From the NCBI GenBank assembly GCA_947448525.1, contig CANFNV010000001.1, forward strand, positions 1 through 64,000: a stretch of DNA of 64,000 bases, in the 5' to 3' direction. This document shows positions 37,433 to 48,245 of the stretch, in pieces. Each line of letters starts with the position of its first letter. Within the stretch, counting starts at the first letter, position 1. A program made the translations under genes and the position numbers. This DNA is from Flavobacteriaceae bacterium (GTDB lineage: Bacteria; Bacteroidota; Bacteroidia; Flavobacteriales; Flavobacteriaceae). The notes beneath the pieces were generated by a model. That model had not been told where the DNA came from. It did not search any database and saw nothing but the letters and a program-made list of their open reading frames with translations.

Positions 37433-39019
37433 TTAATTTATCAATGGTAATTTTATAATAAATATACTTCCTTTTCCCTTTTCACTTTCTACGAATACCT
37501 GACCATTATGGTCTTCGACAATTCTTTTAACATAAGCTAAACCTAAACCATGTCCTTTTACATTGTGTAAATCACCGGTATGTTCACGATAAAATTTTTC
37601 AAATATTCTTTTTTGTGCTGCTTTTGTCATCCCCAAACCTTGATCTTTTATTTTTATTATTACAAAATCTTTAATGTTTTCTGTATATATATCAATAACG
37701 GGTAGTTCAGGAGAATATTTTATGGCATTATCTAAAATATTTACAATTACATTTGTAAAATGCACGTCATTTAATAATACGGTGTTTCTATTTGCATCAA
37801 AATGTTTTGTAATAGTTCCATGTCTATCCTCAATAATTAAGTGAACATGATCAATTGCATCTTCAATAATCTCTATCACATTTTGAGATTTTTTAGAAAT
37901 ATCGAGTTCTTTTTTCTCTAACTTTGATATCCTAAGAACATTTTCAACTTGAGCATGCATTCGTTTGTTTTCCTCTCGAATCATTTTAAGATATCGAAAT
38001 ATTTTTTCTTTATCGTCTATAACCTTTGGATTCTTAATAGCGTCTAAAGCCAAATTTATAGTTGCTATGGGCGTTTTAAACTCATGTGTCATATTATTAA
38101 TAAAATCTGTTTTGATTTCAGAAATTTGACGTTGCTTAATCAATTGATGTAAGGCATTTGAATAGGCGATAATAATAATTAAGGTAAAGATTATTGATAA
38201 TATGGTAATTGCTAAAATATCTGAAAAAAGAAATCTTTTCTTCTGTGGAAACGAAATCAGTAATGAATATTTATTATTTCCGTCGTTATCTATAAATATA
38301 GGAATAGAATATGTGTCATATTTATCATAAATGAAATGTTCAGATTTAATTTTAGTAGCCAAACCATTACTATAAATATTGAATTCAAAAGGGGTTTTAA
38401 CACCATATTCATTCAATTCATTCGTCAACGTAGCATTCAATTTTTCTCTTGAAATTCTATCATAAATAGAATAATTGGCAACAATATCTTTGTATGCTAT
38501 ATCAAATTGAGCATTTTCTAAAAGCTTTAGTTTTCCAGCTTTTTCAATAGTAATATCTGGAGTTAATTTATTCTCAATTCCTAAATTATCAAAAGAATTT
38601 TTATTAAAAATTTCTGTTTTTCGTTTGGCCGTATAGGTTTTTATTTTAGAATTATCAGATTTTTTTTTGTCAAAGAGCGTAGAAAATATATCGTAATCTT
38701 CAGAAATTATACTGTTTGAATAAATAATAGTTTCATTTGTTTTCTTGTTTCTTTGGTAGTATTTATATTCCATCAAATCTTCATTTTTTGGAACGGAACC
38801 AATACTATCTTTTAACTTATTGTATCTATTATAAAATGTGTATTTTTCTTGTTCCCCGAGTTTTCTTGATACATTACCCAAAACTTGCTTTATATGAAAC
38901 TTGAATTGTTCTTCACTTTTTTCTAACGAAGTATTGAACCAATATACTTGAATCAATATTATTCCCAACAAGGAAATGCTCATTAACAATACCAAAAGCC
39001 GAAAAACAAACTTATTCAT
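37433..39019 (-). CDS. Sensor histidine kinase (RprX-like)
   Basis: Two TM segments; 'DFINNMTHEFKTPIATINLALDAI' H-box; 'NVIVNILDNAIKYSPELP'; 'IKDQGLGMTKAAQKRIFEKFYREHTGDLHNVKGHGLGLAYVKRIVEDH'. Confidence 0.93.
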   Translation of the reverse strand: MNKFVFRLLVLLMSISLLGIILIQVYWFNTSLEKSEEQFKFHIKQVLGNVSRKLGEQEKYTFYNRYNKLKDSIGSVPKNEDLMEYKYYQRNKKTNETIIYSNSIISEDYDIFSTLFDKKKSDNSKIKTYTAKRKTEIFNKNSFDNLGIENKLTPDITIEKAGKLKLLENAQFDIAYKDIVANYSIYDRISREKLNATLTNELNEYGVKTPFEFNIYSNGLATKIKSEHFIYDKYDTYSIPIFIDNDGNNKYSLLISFPQKKRFLFSDILAITILSIIFTLIIIIAYSNALHQLIKQRQISEIKTDFINNMTHEFKTPIATINLALDAIKNPKVIDDKEKIFRYLKMIREENKRMHAQVENVLRISKLEKKELDISKKSQNVIEIIEDAIDHVHLIIEDRHGTITKHFDANRNTVLLNDVHFTNVIVNILDNAIKYSPELPVIDIYTENIKDFVIIKIKDQGLGMTKAAQKRIFEKFYREHTGDLHNVKGHGLGLAYVKRIVEDHNGQVFVESEKGKGSIFIIKLPLIN

Positions 39020-39090
39020 CAAAACAAATTTAGTATTTTAACATATAATCTGTTAATGTATTAACCAAACATTAACATTGAAGTAGTTTT

Positions 39091-40812
39091 TTATTTATTT
39101 TTCAATGAATTCAATATTTCATCGATTTGTATTTTTGTTTCATCAAAATTTACATTTTTGACAACAAATTGACTTCTTTCAATGCGCTCTTCATCAGATA
39201 GTTGATTATTAATTCTCTGGATAATTTTTTCTCTAGTAGTTTTATCTCTTTCCAGCACTCTTTGAATTCTAGTCTCTAATGGTGCCGAAACTGTGATAAT
39301 ACTATCACAATCTTTATAACTTCCACTTTCAAATAAAATTGCGGCTTCTTTAATAATTACAGGAAATTTATTATGTTCAATAATCCAAAAATCAAAATGC
39401 TTCTTTACCGCAGGATGAACAATTGCATTAAGTTGTTTTAATTTCTCAGGTTCGTTAAAAACAATAGACGCTAGTTTATCCCTGTTTAAAGTATTGTTTG
39501 CTTCTATAATTTCTGTTCCAAATGTAGCGACAATTTGAGAAATAATATCGGGGAAATCCATAACTTTTTTAGCTTCTACATCAGAAATATAAACCGGAAT
39601 TCCTTTTGATTGTATATAATTAGCAACCGCAGTTTTACCACTTCCAATTCCACCTGTTAATCCAATTATTTTTGATTTAACCGCAACCGGTTCCACTAAT
39701 TTTTGTAATGGATTTATTATTTTATCAATTGCTTTTTCAACAGATTTATGAATTGGTGCATTTTTCTTATTATTGATATTAAACATACTTCTTTCAAAAT
39801 TATCTTCCACATCAGTTACTTTAAAAAAAAGTTCGGGAAAAGCTTCTTGAGGTTTTTTGCCAAGTACACTTATTTTATAAAACGAGGTCATAAAACCAAT
39901 TCCGTATCCAAAAAATTGCTTACAAACAGCAACAATTGATAAATACCCAATGACTGGACTTCTATTTTGAATACTTGAAGTAACGAATAAAATTATAAAA
40001 TACAAAAAATACATTTTTAAAGCCCAATCCAATAATACAAATACTAGAGCAAATGAGATTACAAATCCAATTATAAAAATAGAAGGAAACCAATAGGTTA
40101 TTTTTTTATATTCTGGATACCAAGAGTTTAATATTGGTCTAGCTTTTCCAAATTTTGAAACTTGAATACTAAATTTTTCCCAATCGATTCTTCTTTTGTG
40201 ATATACAAAAGCAGAGGGAAACAATCGTGTTTCAAAATCTAATTTCCATAATCTAATAGACAAGTCTGGATCTTCACCAGGATGTATGTTTCCGTATCCT
40301 TTAGATGCTTCAAATGCTTTTTTAGAAATACCCATATTGAAACTTCTGGGTTGAAATTTGTCAATTTTTTCTGAACCTCCTCTAATTCCTCCCGTTGTAA
40401 GAAAGGAAGTCATCGCAAAATTTATTGCTTTTTGAATATTAGAGAATGATTCCATTGCTTTGTCAGGTCCTCCAAAACAATCTACATAATCAAATTTTAA
40501 TTCCTTTTCAACTTCTGACAAATATTGCTTGGGAATGATGCAATCAGAATCGAAAATAATATAATAATCTCCTTTAGCTTTCTTCATGCCAAAATTTCTG
40601 GAATCTCCAGGTCCTGAGTTGGGTTTAAAATAATAGGATATTGAAAGTAAGTCTGAAAATTTTTGAACTACATTTTCACAAGTAATAGTTGAACCATCTT
40701 CAACAATTACAATCTCAAAGTTGATTTTGTAAGTTGATTGAACCAAACTTTCAAGTAATTCGTTAATTTCGTCGGGACGGTTATAGACAGGAATGATAAT
40801 TGAAAAATACAT
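39091..40812 (-). CDS. coaE: Fusion protein: N-terminal family 2 glycosyltransferase plus C-terminal dephospho-CoA kinase
   Basis: N-term 'MYFSIIIPVYNRPDEINELLESLVQSTYKINFEIVIVEDGST...YYIIFDSDCIIP' (GT2) plus TM segments; C-term 'KIIGLTGGIGSGKTAVANYIQSKGIPVYISDVEAKKVM...IVHPAVKKHF...AAILFESGSYKDCDSIITVSAPLETRIQRVLERD' (CoaE). One continuous 573 aa frame. Confidence 0.9.
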   Translation of the reverse strand: MYFSIIIPVYNRPDEINELLESLVQSTYKINFEIVIVEDGSTITCENVVQKFSDLLSISYYFKPNSGPGDSRNFGMKKAKGDYYIIFDSDCIIPKQYLSEVEKELKFDYVDCFGGPDKAMESFSNIQKAINFAMTSFLTTGGIRGGSEKIDKFQPRSFNMGISKKAFEASKGYGNIHPGEDPDLSIRLWKLDFETRLFPSAFVYHKRRIDWEKFSIQVSKFGKARPILNSWYPEYKKITYWFPSIFIIGFVISFALVFVLLDWALKMYFLYFIILFVTSSIQNRSPVIGYLSIVAVCKQFFGYGIGFMTSFYKISVLGKKPQEAFPELFFKVTDVEDNFERSMFNINNKKNAPIHKSVEKAIDKIINPLQKLVEPVAVKSKIIGLTGGIGSGKTAVANYIQSKGIPVYISDVEAKKVMDFPDIISQIVATFGTEIIEANNTLNRDKLASIVFNEPEKLKQLNAIVHPAVKKHFDFWIIEHNKFPVIIKEAAILFESGSYKDCDSIITVSAPLETRIQRVLERDKTTREKIIQRINNQLSDEERIERSQFVVKNVNFDETKIQIDEILNSLKNK

Positions 40813-40849
40813 TCTAAAAAAATTTTAACAAATATACAATTTATGTAAA

Positions 40850-40879
40850 AAAAAAGTCCCACCGAAGCAGGACTTTTTT
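40850..40879 (-). terminator. Intrinsic terminator downstream of the 40903..43071 gene
   Basis: AAAAAAGTCC-caccgaagca-GGACTTTTTT. Confidence 0.8.
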
Positions 40880-40902
40880 ATGTTTTATAAAATAATTAAA
40901 AT

Positions 40903-43071
40903 TTATTCTTTAATAATTTTAATCGTTTTAATTTGATCGTCAGAAGTTAATTTAACTAAATAAGTACCAGCACCAAGCTGAGACATGTCTATTTGTCCTT
41001 GAGTATCATTCATTGATTTCACAATCATTTCTTGTCCTAAAAGATTAACTACTTGAACTTTATAAATTGTAGTTGCATTAGAAATGTTCAACACATTTTT
41101 TACTGGATTTGGATAAAACGTGAAATTTGAGTTTGAAAAGGTATTGCTAGTCAAAGAAGCGTCATATGCTGACAATTGAAAATCACCATCAATACCACCA
41201 CCACTAAAACTATATGTCCAAACCCCAATATACAAGGTAGAACCTGGTGTCAATGCAGATAAAACAACTTTAGAAAAATTTCCATTACCAGCATCATCAT
41301 CACATCCAACTTCTGTTAAAGAACCACAGGTTCCTGTAAATACTGATAATACAGAGTCCGTCATTGTTGTTCCCGGTGTAGTATCCGTTTCAACAGTTAA
41401 AGACCCTGAAGCAGGAACAACCACGCTATACCAAACATCATTTTTTCTGTTAGTCTGACATGCAAAGGTCAATCCAGTAGTTGAAGTCCCACCAACGGTA
41501 GTACCTATAACAGGGGAATCAGTAAAAACCCCACCTGGAGTTATTGAAATTGCATTCATACAATCATCATTTGCAGGAGGAGTAGGTAATGTTGTAAAGC
41601 TTACCATTGCGCTCCATTCTGATGAATCTGAAATACTACAAACAGAACGAACCCATACGTAATAAGTTGTAAATGGTGTTAAACCAGTTAAATTAACAGT
41701 TGTAATACCGGCTATAACACCATCAGTTGCTAAATCAGTTGGTAGCGGAGAAGAATTAGTTGTTGATAAATAATATTCATATCCACTAGCAGGAGCATTA
41801 GCAGGAGCTGTCCAAGAGATTGTAGCTCCAGTATTTGTTGGTAAAGTAGCAACTACAGCAAAAGGAATTGAACAAGAAGGGGTAGTAACAATTTTAATGT
41901 CGTCTACATATAAAGAGAATTGATTAGCTATTGAATAGGCATTAAATCCAAAGTAATAAACGCCAGAAGTCGTTGGAGTAAAAGAAACAATATTTTGTTG
42001 AACCACTCCTCCACTAAATACTCCTCCCGTTATAGTAGGATGATCTGCTAAAATATCGGTCATATCAGCTGAAGTGGGTGAAATTCCATAAGCAACTTTC
42101 ATGCTTTCAGTATAAAAGGTAGAATTATTACCATAGTTATAAGAAATATCGTAAGATACTCCTGCATCTAATGCAATGCCTTGTGTGTAAAACCAAGTAT
42201 CTGCTGGATTGAAAAAATCATAGGTATATCTTAATGTATTACTTGAAAATCCATAACCAGGATTGCTTGCTGTTGTCCAATTATATCCTAAACCAACATT
42301 TTCATTAGAAGTACAAATTGGTAAAGCAGGGACTACTGCAGATTCAAAGTCTTGAATATAAGGAACAGTAGTGGCTTCGCACAAAGTAGCAAATGTACCC
42401 ATTACACTCCAATAAGAAGAATCAGTATTACTACAAACAGAACGTACCCAAATGTAATAATTTGTTCCGGAAGTTAAACCCGTAAAATCGAAAGAAGTTA
42501 TTCCAGCTACAACTCCATCTGTTGCAGCATCTGTAGTTGCTGGCGCCGTGTTAGCTGTTGAAAAATAAAATTCATAACCATTTGCAGGATCTGTTACGGA
42601 AGTAGTCCATGAAACCGTTGCCGTTGTTGTAGTTATGTTTGATGAAACTAGTCCAGTTGGAGCTATGCAAGTAGGAGGAATTCCACAAATTACGTATCTA
42701 TTTCTGGAAGTATTTTGGGTGCCGCAACCCGCTAAATTAGTATAGAATTTTATATCCCCAGATATTGTAGCTACCCAAGAAACAGAGCCAGTACCAAAAG
42801 TATCAGCAGTAGTTCCACCATCAGAGCTAATTGTTATAATATCGGAAGCAACTGAACTTCCAAAAGTATAAGTTTCCCCAAGAGTTACACTAACAAGTGA
42901 ATACTCCCCTGCGTAACCAGCAGTTGTAATTATGTTTTGAGTTAATCCATCACAAACTGGAATAGTATATGATGCACCAAAAGGATATTGAGTAGTTGAT
43001 GTTAAACACTGAGCAGATAAACCAAAGGAATATCCAAAAATCAGGATTAGTAATAAAGTAATTTTTTTCAT
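40903..43071 (-). CDS. Secreted multi-domain protein with fibronectin type III domains and T9SS type A sorting domain
   Basis: Signal peptide; two FN3-like repeats 'GYEFYFSTANTAPATTDAATDGVVAGITSFDFTGLTSGTNYYIWVRSVCS'; C-term 'FTFYPNPVKNVLNISNATTIYKVQVVNLLGQEM...LGAGTYLVKLTSDDQIKTIKIIKE'. Confidence 0.9.
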   Translation of the reverse strand: MKKITLLLILIFGYSFGLSAQCLTSTTQYPFGASYTIPVCDGLTQNIITTAGYAGEYSLVSVTLGETYTFGSSVASDIITISSDGGTTADTFGTGSVSWVATISGDIKFYTNLAGCGTQNTSRNRYVICGIPPTCIAPTGLVSSNITTTTATVSWTTSVTDPANGYEFYFSTANTAPATTDAATDGVVAGITSFDFTGLTSGTNYYIWVRSVCSNTDSSYWSVMGTFATLCEATTVPYIQDFESAVVPALPICTSNENVGLGYNWTTASNPGYGFSSNTLRYTYDFFNPADTWFYTQGIALDAGVSYDISYNYGNNSTFYTESMKVAYGISPTSADMTDILADHPTITGGVFSGGVVQQNIVSFTPTTSGVYYFGFNAYSIANQFSLYVDDIKIVTTPSCSIPFAVVATLPTNTGATISWTAPANAPASGYEYYLSTTNSSPLPTDLATDGVIAGITTVNLTGLTPFTTYYVWVRSVCSISDSSEWSAMVSFTTLPTPPANDDCMNAISITPGGVFTDSPVIGTTVGGTSTTGLTFACQTNRKNDVWYSVVVPASGSLTVETDTTPGTTMTDSVLSVFTGTCGSLTEVGCDDDAGNGNFSKVVLSALTPGSTLYIGVWTYSFSGGGIDGDFQLSAYDASLTSNTFSNSNFTFYPNPVKNVLNISNATTIYKVQVVNLLGQEMIVKSMNDTQGQIDMSQLGAGTYLVKLTSDDQIKTIKIIKE

Positions 43072-43184
43072 ATAAATAAATTTTAAATATAAATTAATGG
43101 ATATAAAAGTAAGCTAAAAAGCTCTAAATACAAAATTTAAAGCTTATTTTTAAATATGATTTAATTCAAATGATAATAACCTAC

Positions 43185-44375
43185 TTATTTTATGCTTGAA
43201 ACCATAACCATTTCATTGGCATCTGCGTCATAATCTACACCCTCAAATCCGAAACCAAATAAATTCAAGAAGTCTTGTTTATAGCCGGCTAAGTCTCCAA
43301 TTTCTGGCAACGATTCTGTTGTGGATTCTATCCATAATTTAGCAACTTGAGCTTGAACATCATCGCGCATTTCCCAATCATCAATTCGTATTCTTCCGTT
43401 TGAATCTGTAGGGATTTCCTTTCCTGTATATAATCGCTCAGCAAATAATCGCTGAATTTGTTCAATACAACCTTCATGAATTCCATCGGCTTTCATAATT
43501 TTATACAACAATGATATGTATAAAGGAATAACTGGAATTGCAGAACTTGCTTGAGTAACCAATGCTTTATTTACAGAAACATAAGCTTTTCCATTAATAT
43601 CTTTTAAACTATCTGTAATTGAAAATGCCGAAGCTTCCAAATGATCTTTAGCTCTCCCGATAGTTCCTTTTCTATAAACCGCTTCCGTAACTGATGGTCC
43701 TATATAAGAATAAGCAATTGTTGTTGCTCCTGGAGCTAATAAATTGGCATCTTTTAAATCTTGTATCCACATAACCCAATCTTCACCTCCCATAACCACA
43801 ACGGTATTGTCAATATCTTCTTGATTTGCTGGTTCGATAGAAACTTGTGTTATATTTCCGGTATGAAAATCAACAGTTTTGTTTGTAAATGTATTTCCAA
43901 TAGGTTTTAGTGAGGAACGATGTAATACCCCGGTATCAGGATGTAATCTTACAGGCGATGCCAAACTATAAATTATTAAATCAATTTGGCCTAAATCTGC
44001 CTTAATCATATCGATTGTTTGCTTTTTTATTTCTTTAGAAAAGGCATCACCATTAATACTTTTAGCATACAAACCGGCTTTTATTGCTTCGTTTTCAAAT
44101 GCTGCCGAATTATACCAACCTGGTGAAGCAGTTTTTCCTTCAGTTGGAGGCTTTTCAAAGAAAACACCAATAGTTGCAGCGTCACAACCAAAGGCACTAG
44201 AAATTCTAGATGCTAAACCAAATCCAGTTGAGGCACCAATTACTAAAACACGCTTTGCACCATCTATTTTACCTTTAGATTTTACGTATTCCATTTGATT
44301 TTTTATGTTTTGTTCGCAACCTTTTGGATGAGCTGTCAAACAAATAAAGCCACGCATTCTAGGTTCTATAATCAT
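43185..44375 (-). CDS. fabV: FabV-type enoyl-[ACP] reductase / trans-2-enoyl-CoA reductase
   Basis: 'MIIEPRMRGFICLTAHPKGCEQNIKNQMEYVKSKG', 'VLVIGASTGFGLASRISSAFGCDAATIGVFFEKP', 'ALVTQASSAIPVIPLYISLLYKIMK'. Confidence 0.95.
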   Translation of the reverse strand: MIIEPRMRGFICLTAHPKGCEQNIKNQMEYVKSKGKIDGAKRVLVIGASTGFGLASRISSAFGCDAATIGVFFEKPPTEGKTASPGWYNSAAFENEAIKAGLYAKSINGDAFSKEIKKQTIDMIKADLGQIDLIIYSLASPVRLHPDTGVLHRSSLKPIGNTFTNKTVDFHTGNITQVSIEPANQEDIDNTVVVMGGEDWVMWIQDLKDANLLAPGATTIAYSYIGPSVTEAVYRKGTIGRAKDHLEASAFSITDSLKDINGKAYVSVNKALVTQASSAIPVIPLYISLLYKIMKADGIHEGCIEQIQRLFAERLYTGKEIPTDSNGRIRIDDWEMRDDVQAQVAKLWIESTTESLPEIGDLAGYKQDFLNLFGFGFEGVDYDADANEMVMVSSIK

Positions 44376-44440
44376 AATCTTATTATTGTATTTCTATTTT
44401 GAAGTTTAAATTTCAAATCAGGCAAATATAATTGATTTTT

Positions 44441-46093
44441 TTAGTTGAGCAATTCCTTCGCGTGAATTAAAGCTGAATCAGAAATCGAAGAACCAGAAAG
44501 CATTTGAGCAATTTCTATAACGCGCTCCTCTTTTGACAATATCTTTAATTCTGATTGGGTGTGATTGTCTTTTATTACCTTATAAACCTTGAAGTGTTCA
44601 TTTCCTTTTCCCGCAATTTGAGGTAAATGAGTTATGGCAAAAACCTGCATATTTTCACTCATAGATTTCATTATTTCGCCCATTTTATGTGCAATTTCTC
44701 CAGAAACTCCGGTATCTATTTCATCAAAAATAATGCTCGGAAGTTTAGAATAATTAGATAAAACCGATTTTACAGCCAACATAATTCTAGACATTTCTCC
44801 ACCCGAAGCCACCTTCTTTAACAATCCGAAATTGGAACCTTTATTGGCTGAAAACAAAAACTGAATTTCATCTTTACCATTAAAATAAAATTCTTCTTTT
44901 GAAATTAATTCGATATTAAAACGAGCATTTTCCATTCCTAATTGCTCTAAAATTAAAGCTAATTTAGCTATTAGAATCGGAATTGCTTCTACTCTATTAT
45001 TATGAATTTCAATAGCTAATTTATTCAGCTGATTTTCTATCAATACAATTTGTTTTTCTATTGCATTGATTTGTGATTCTAATGTTGTAACTGAAACTAC
45101 TTTTGTGTCTAAATCATCTTGTATTTGCAGCAATTCTTCTACCGAATTAACTTGATGTTTCTTTTCAAGAGCATAAATCAACTGTAATTTATCATTAATT
45201 ATTTGTAATTCATCTGGATTAGAAAAAACGGTTTCAGACAACTGCTCTAATTCTTTTTCTATATCATAAAATTCAATTAAAACACTATTAATTCGCTCAT
45301 ATACAGCATTATATTCTGAAGAAAAACCAGCAATTTTTTGAAAACACAATTTGACTTCTTTTAAATTTTGCAGAACTCCAAACTGCTCTTCATTGATAAT
45401 GGATAATGATTTTATTACATTTTCTTTTATAAATTCGACGTTATTTAACTTTTCAAAATGAATTTCAATCGCTTCTTTTTCTCCAGATTTTAAATTAGCC
45501 GACAACAATTCATCAAGTAAAAAAGTATTGTAATCTTGTTCTTTTAAAACAGAATGAAGCAATTCGGTATTGGATTTTAAATCCGATTTATTTTTTTTGT
45601 ATTCTTTTAATTGTATAGCATATTCGTTTATCAAACTGAAATTTAATCCAACAGAATCAATAATTTGAAATTGCACCGTTTCATCTGAAAGCTCTTGGGT
45701 TTGATGTTGCGAATGAATATCTATAAGAAAAGTACTCATTTCTTGTAATTCGTTAAGATTAACAGGAGTATCGTTTATAAAAGCCCGGGATTTTCCAGAG
45801 GGTAAAATTTCTCTTCTAATGATAGTTTCCTCTTCATAATCCAAATCATTGGCTTCAAAAAATGGCTCTAGATTGTAATTTTTAATTTGAAAATGCCCTT
45901 CAATTACACATTTTTCTTCTTTATTTTTTAAAGAAGTTAAATCGGCTCTTTTTCCTAAAACTAAACCCAAGGCACCTAATAGAATTGATTTTCCTGCCCC
46001 TGTTTCACCCGTAATGACAGAAAATCCATCAGTAAATTTTACTGATAATTTCTCTATCAATGCATAGTTTTCAATAGATAAGGAAGTGATCAT
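44441..46093 (-). CDS. recN: DNA repair ATPase RecN
   Basis: 'MITSLSIENYALIEKLSVKFTDGFSVITGETGAGKSILLGALGLVLGKRAD', 'IDIHSQHQTQEL', 'VASGGEMSRIMLAVKSVL', 'IIFDEIDTGVSGEIAHKMGEIMK'. Confidence 0.95.
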   Translation of the reverse strand: MITSLSIENYALIEKLSVKFTDGFSVITGETGAGKSILLGALGLVLGKRADLTSLKNKEEKCVIEGHFQIKNYNLEPFFEANDLDYEEETIIRREILPSGKSRAFINDTPVNLNELQEMSTFLIDIHSQHQTQELSDETVQFQIIDSVGLNFSLINEYAIQLKEYKKNKSDLKSNTELLHSVLKEQDYNTFLLDELLSANLKSGEKEAIEIHFEKLNNVEFIKENVIKSLSIINEEQFGVLQNLKEVKLCFQKIAGFSSEYNAVYERINSVLIEFYDIEKELEQLSETVFSNPDELQIINDKLQLIYALEKKHQVNSVEELLQIQDDLDTKVVSVTTLESQINAIEKQIVLIENQLNKLAIEIHNNRVEAIPILIAKLALILEQLGMENARFNIELISKEEFYFNGKDEIQFLFSANKGSNFGLLKKVASGGEMSRIMLAVKSVLSNYSKLPSIIFDEIDTGVSGEIAHKMGEIMKSMSENMQVFAITHLPQIAGKGNEHFKVYKVIKDNHTQSELKILSKEERVIEIAQMLSGSSISDSALIHAKELLN

Positions 46094-46114
46094 GTAGTTA
46101 AAGTTTATTTAGAA

Positions 46115-47005
46115 TTAAAACTTTATACCTACCCATTTTGCAGCATTTGTAGGCGATATTCTGGATAATTTATCAACCAAACCCTCTATATTTACACTCG
46201 GACCTCCTGAGAATATAGAAACAATTTCATCTGATTTGGCATCAAAAAATATCCTTGTTAGATAAGCGTTAGGTTTGGCTTCATATAGAGCTGAAAGTGT
46301 GTTGATCGAATTATTAATAGCTTCTTTAGAAGACTTAATATCCTTATACATTCCATCTAAACCGTTAAAGTGATATTGAAACATGGCCTCTCTATATGGT
46401 CTGTAAGTAGCCGACATCAAATCATTAACTAAATAATAGCGATTTTGAGTTTTGTCGGTTTGAGACCATCCTTTTCCACCAGATGGCGCTGCCAAACTGA
46501 CAATTTCTTGTGCCGATTGAAAGTAACTCGCACCACTATCTAACTTAAAAGTTTCCGCATCAATACCCAATATAATATACGAATAAAAAGCAATTGTAGA
46601 AATTAAATTCGAATCATAACTACTTGGATTATAAAATAAATTCTGAAATTCAATGTATTGAAAATTGAAATCTTTATCATTAATATTAATTATAGGAGAA
46701 GAAAAACTTGAATTGTATGTTGGTCTTGAAGCTTGAATTTGGATGCTACCCTCAAAATTATTTGAATCATAAGAGTTCAACGTTATAAACATTGTACAAC
46801 TTATTTTTTCGTTATCTTTGAATGTTTTCTCCGTCCAAGCGGTTTTGTTTACAAACTCATTCAATGATGTCTCTAGACTTTTAAAAATCTGATTATTGGC
46901 ATTTGTAATTTTATCATAATTCACAATAACCTTACAATTTAGCTCTTGTGCTTGAATGTTGGCAAAAAAACAAATTAAAAATAAATTAAAAAATTTACGC
47001 ATCAT
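46115..47005 (-). CDS. DUF4835 family / PorD-like protein
   Basis: 'AQELNCKVIVNYDKITNANNQIFKSLETSLNEFVNKTAWTEKTFKDNEKISCTMFI'. Confidence 0.85.
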   Translation of the reverse strand: MMRKFFNLFLICFFANIQAQELNCKVIVNYDKITNANNQIFKSLETSLNEFVNKTAWTEKTFKDNEKISCTMFITLNSYDSNNFEGSIQIQASRPTYNSSFSSPIININDKDFNFQYIEFQNLFYNPSSYDSNLISTIAFYSYIILGIDAETFKLDSGASYFQSAQEIVSLAAPSGGKGWSQTDKTQNRYYLVNDLMSATYRPYREAMFQYHFNGLDGMYKDIKSSKEAINNSINTLSALYEAKPNAYLTRIFFDAKSDEIVSIFSGGPSVNIEGLVDKLSRISPTNAAKWVGIKF

Positions 47006-48236
47006 AATGAGTTATTACTTTATTTAAAATATCCACTGCTACTTCTTCTTTCGATTTTAATTCTATTAATTCAATAGTAAAATTCTTGTCAATGAATGTA
47101 ACCTTGTTGGTTGGTCCTCCAAAACCTGCTCCTTTATCTTGAAGCGAATTTAAAACTATCAAATCTAAGTTTTTTTTGTGAATTTTCAACTTAGCGTTTT
47201 CAATTTCATTTTCAGTTTCTAATGCAAAACCAATTAAAAACTGTTCTTTCTTTATTTCACCCAAAGATGCTAAAATATCTTTAGTTTTTTCTAATTCAAT
47301 AGAAAAATCAGCATCATTTTTTTTAATCTTATTTATAGATACGGCTTTTGGTTTATAATCGGCAACCGCAGCTGCTGCGATTGCAACATCAACATCGCTA
47401 TAAAACTCATGACAAGCATTATACATTTCTAAAGCTGAAACAACTTTAATTACTTTTATAGTGTTATTTTCTACTTTCAAATGCGTGGGTCCCGAAACCA
47501 AAATGACTTCTGCACCCAAATTTGCTGCTTGATTGGCAATATCAAATCCCATTTTACCAGAAGAATGATTTCCTATAAAACGCACAGGGTCTATAGATTC
47601 GTATGTTGGACCTGCAGTAACGAGTATTTTTTTTCCCATTAGTGGTAATTTACTCAGCAAATCAGCTTCCAAAAAAGTAATTATGTTTTCTGGCTCTGCC
47701 ATTCTTCCTTCGCCTGAGAGTCCACTAGCTAATTCTCCTGATTCTGCAGGAATTATACAATTCCCAAATTGTCGTAATGTGGTAAAAGAAGCAATTGTAG
47801 AGGGATGTTTATACATATCCAAATCCATTGCTGGAGCAAAATAAACAGGACATTTGGCCGATAAATAAGTTGCAATTAGAAGATTATCGCAATTCCCATT
47901 AGCCATTTTAGACAATGTATTGGCTGTTGCAGGAGCAATAATCATTAAATCTGCCCATAGACCAAATTCAACATGATTATTCCATTGGGCATTTTGTTTG
48001 GCTTGTTCACCTTTTTGACTAGAGTCATCATCTTCATTATAAAATGTAGAGTGAACTGGATTTTTAGATAATGTAGCTAAGGTTAATGGAGTTACAAAAT
48101 CTTTAGAAGCAGGAGTCATAATCACTTGGACATGGGCACCTGCTTTTATAAATAGTCGAACTAATGATGCGGTTTTGTATGCGGCAATTCCACCAGAAAC
48201 TCCTAGTATTATTTTTTTACCACTTAAAACTGACAT
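46995..48236 (-). CDS. coaBC: Bifunctional phosphopantothenoylcysteine decarboxylase / phosphopantothenate-cysteine ligase
   Basis: 'GKKIILGVSGGIAAYKTASLVRLF', 'PAMDLDMYKHPST', 'GKKILVTAGPTYESIDPVRFIGNHSSGKMGFDIANQAANLGAEVILVSGP'. Confidence 0.95.
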   Translation of the reverse strand: MSVLSGKKIILGVSGGIAAYKTASLVRLFIKAGAHVQVIMTPASKDFVTPLTLATLSKNPVHSTFYNEDDDSSQKGEQAKQNAQWNNHVEFGLWADLMIIAPATANTLSKMANGNCDNLLIATYLSAKCPVYFAPAMDLDMYKHPSTIASFTTLRQFGNCIIPAESGELASGLSGEGRMAEPENIITFLEADLLSKLPLMGKKILVTAGPTYESIDPVRFIGNHSSGKMGFDIANQAANLGAEVILVSGPTHLKVENNTIKVIKVVSALEMYNACHEFYSDVDVAIAAAAVADYKPKAVSINKIKKNDADFSIELEKTKDILASLGEIKKEQFLIGFALETENEIENAKLKIHKKNLDLIVLNSLQDKGAGFGGPTNKVTFIDKNFTIELIELKSKEEVAVDILNKVITHYDA

Positions 48237-48245
48237 TTTTCGGTA

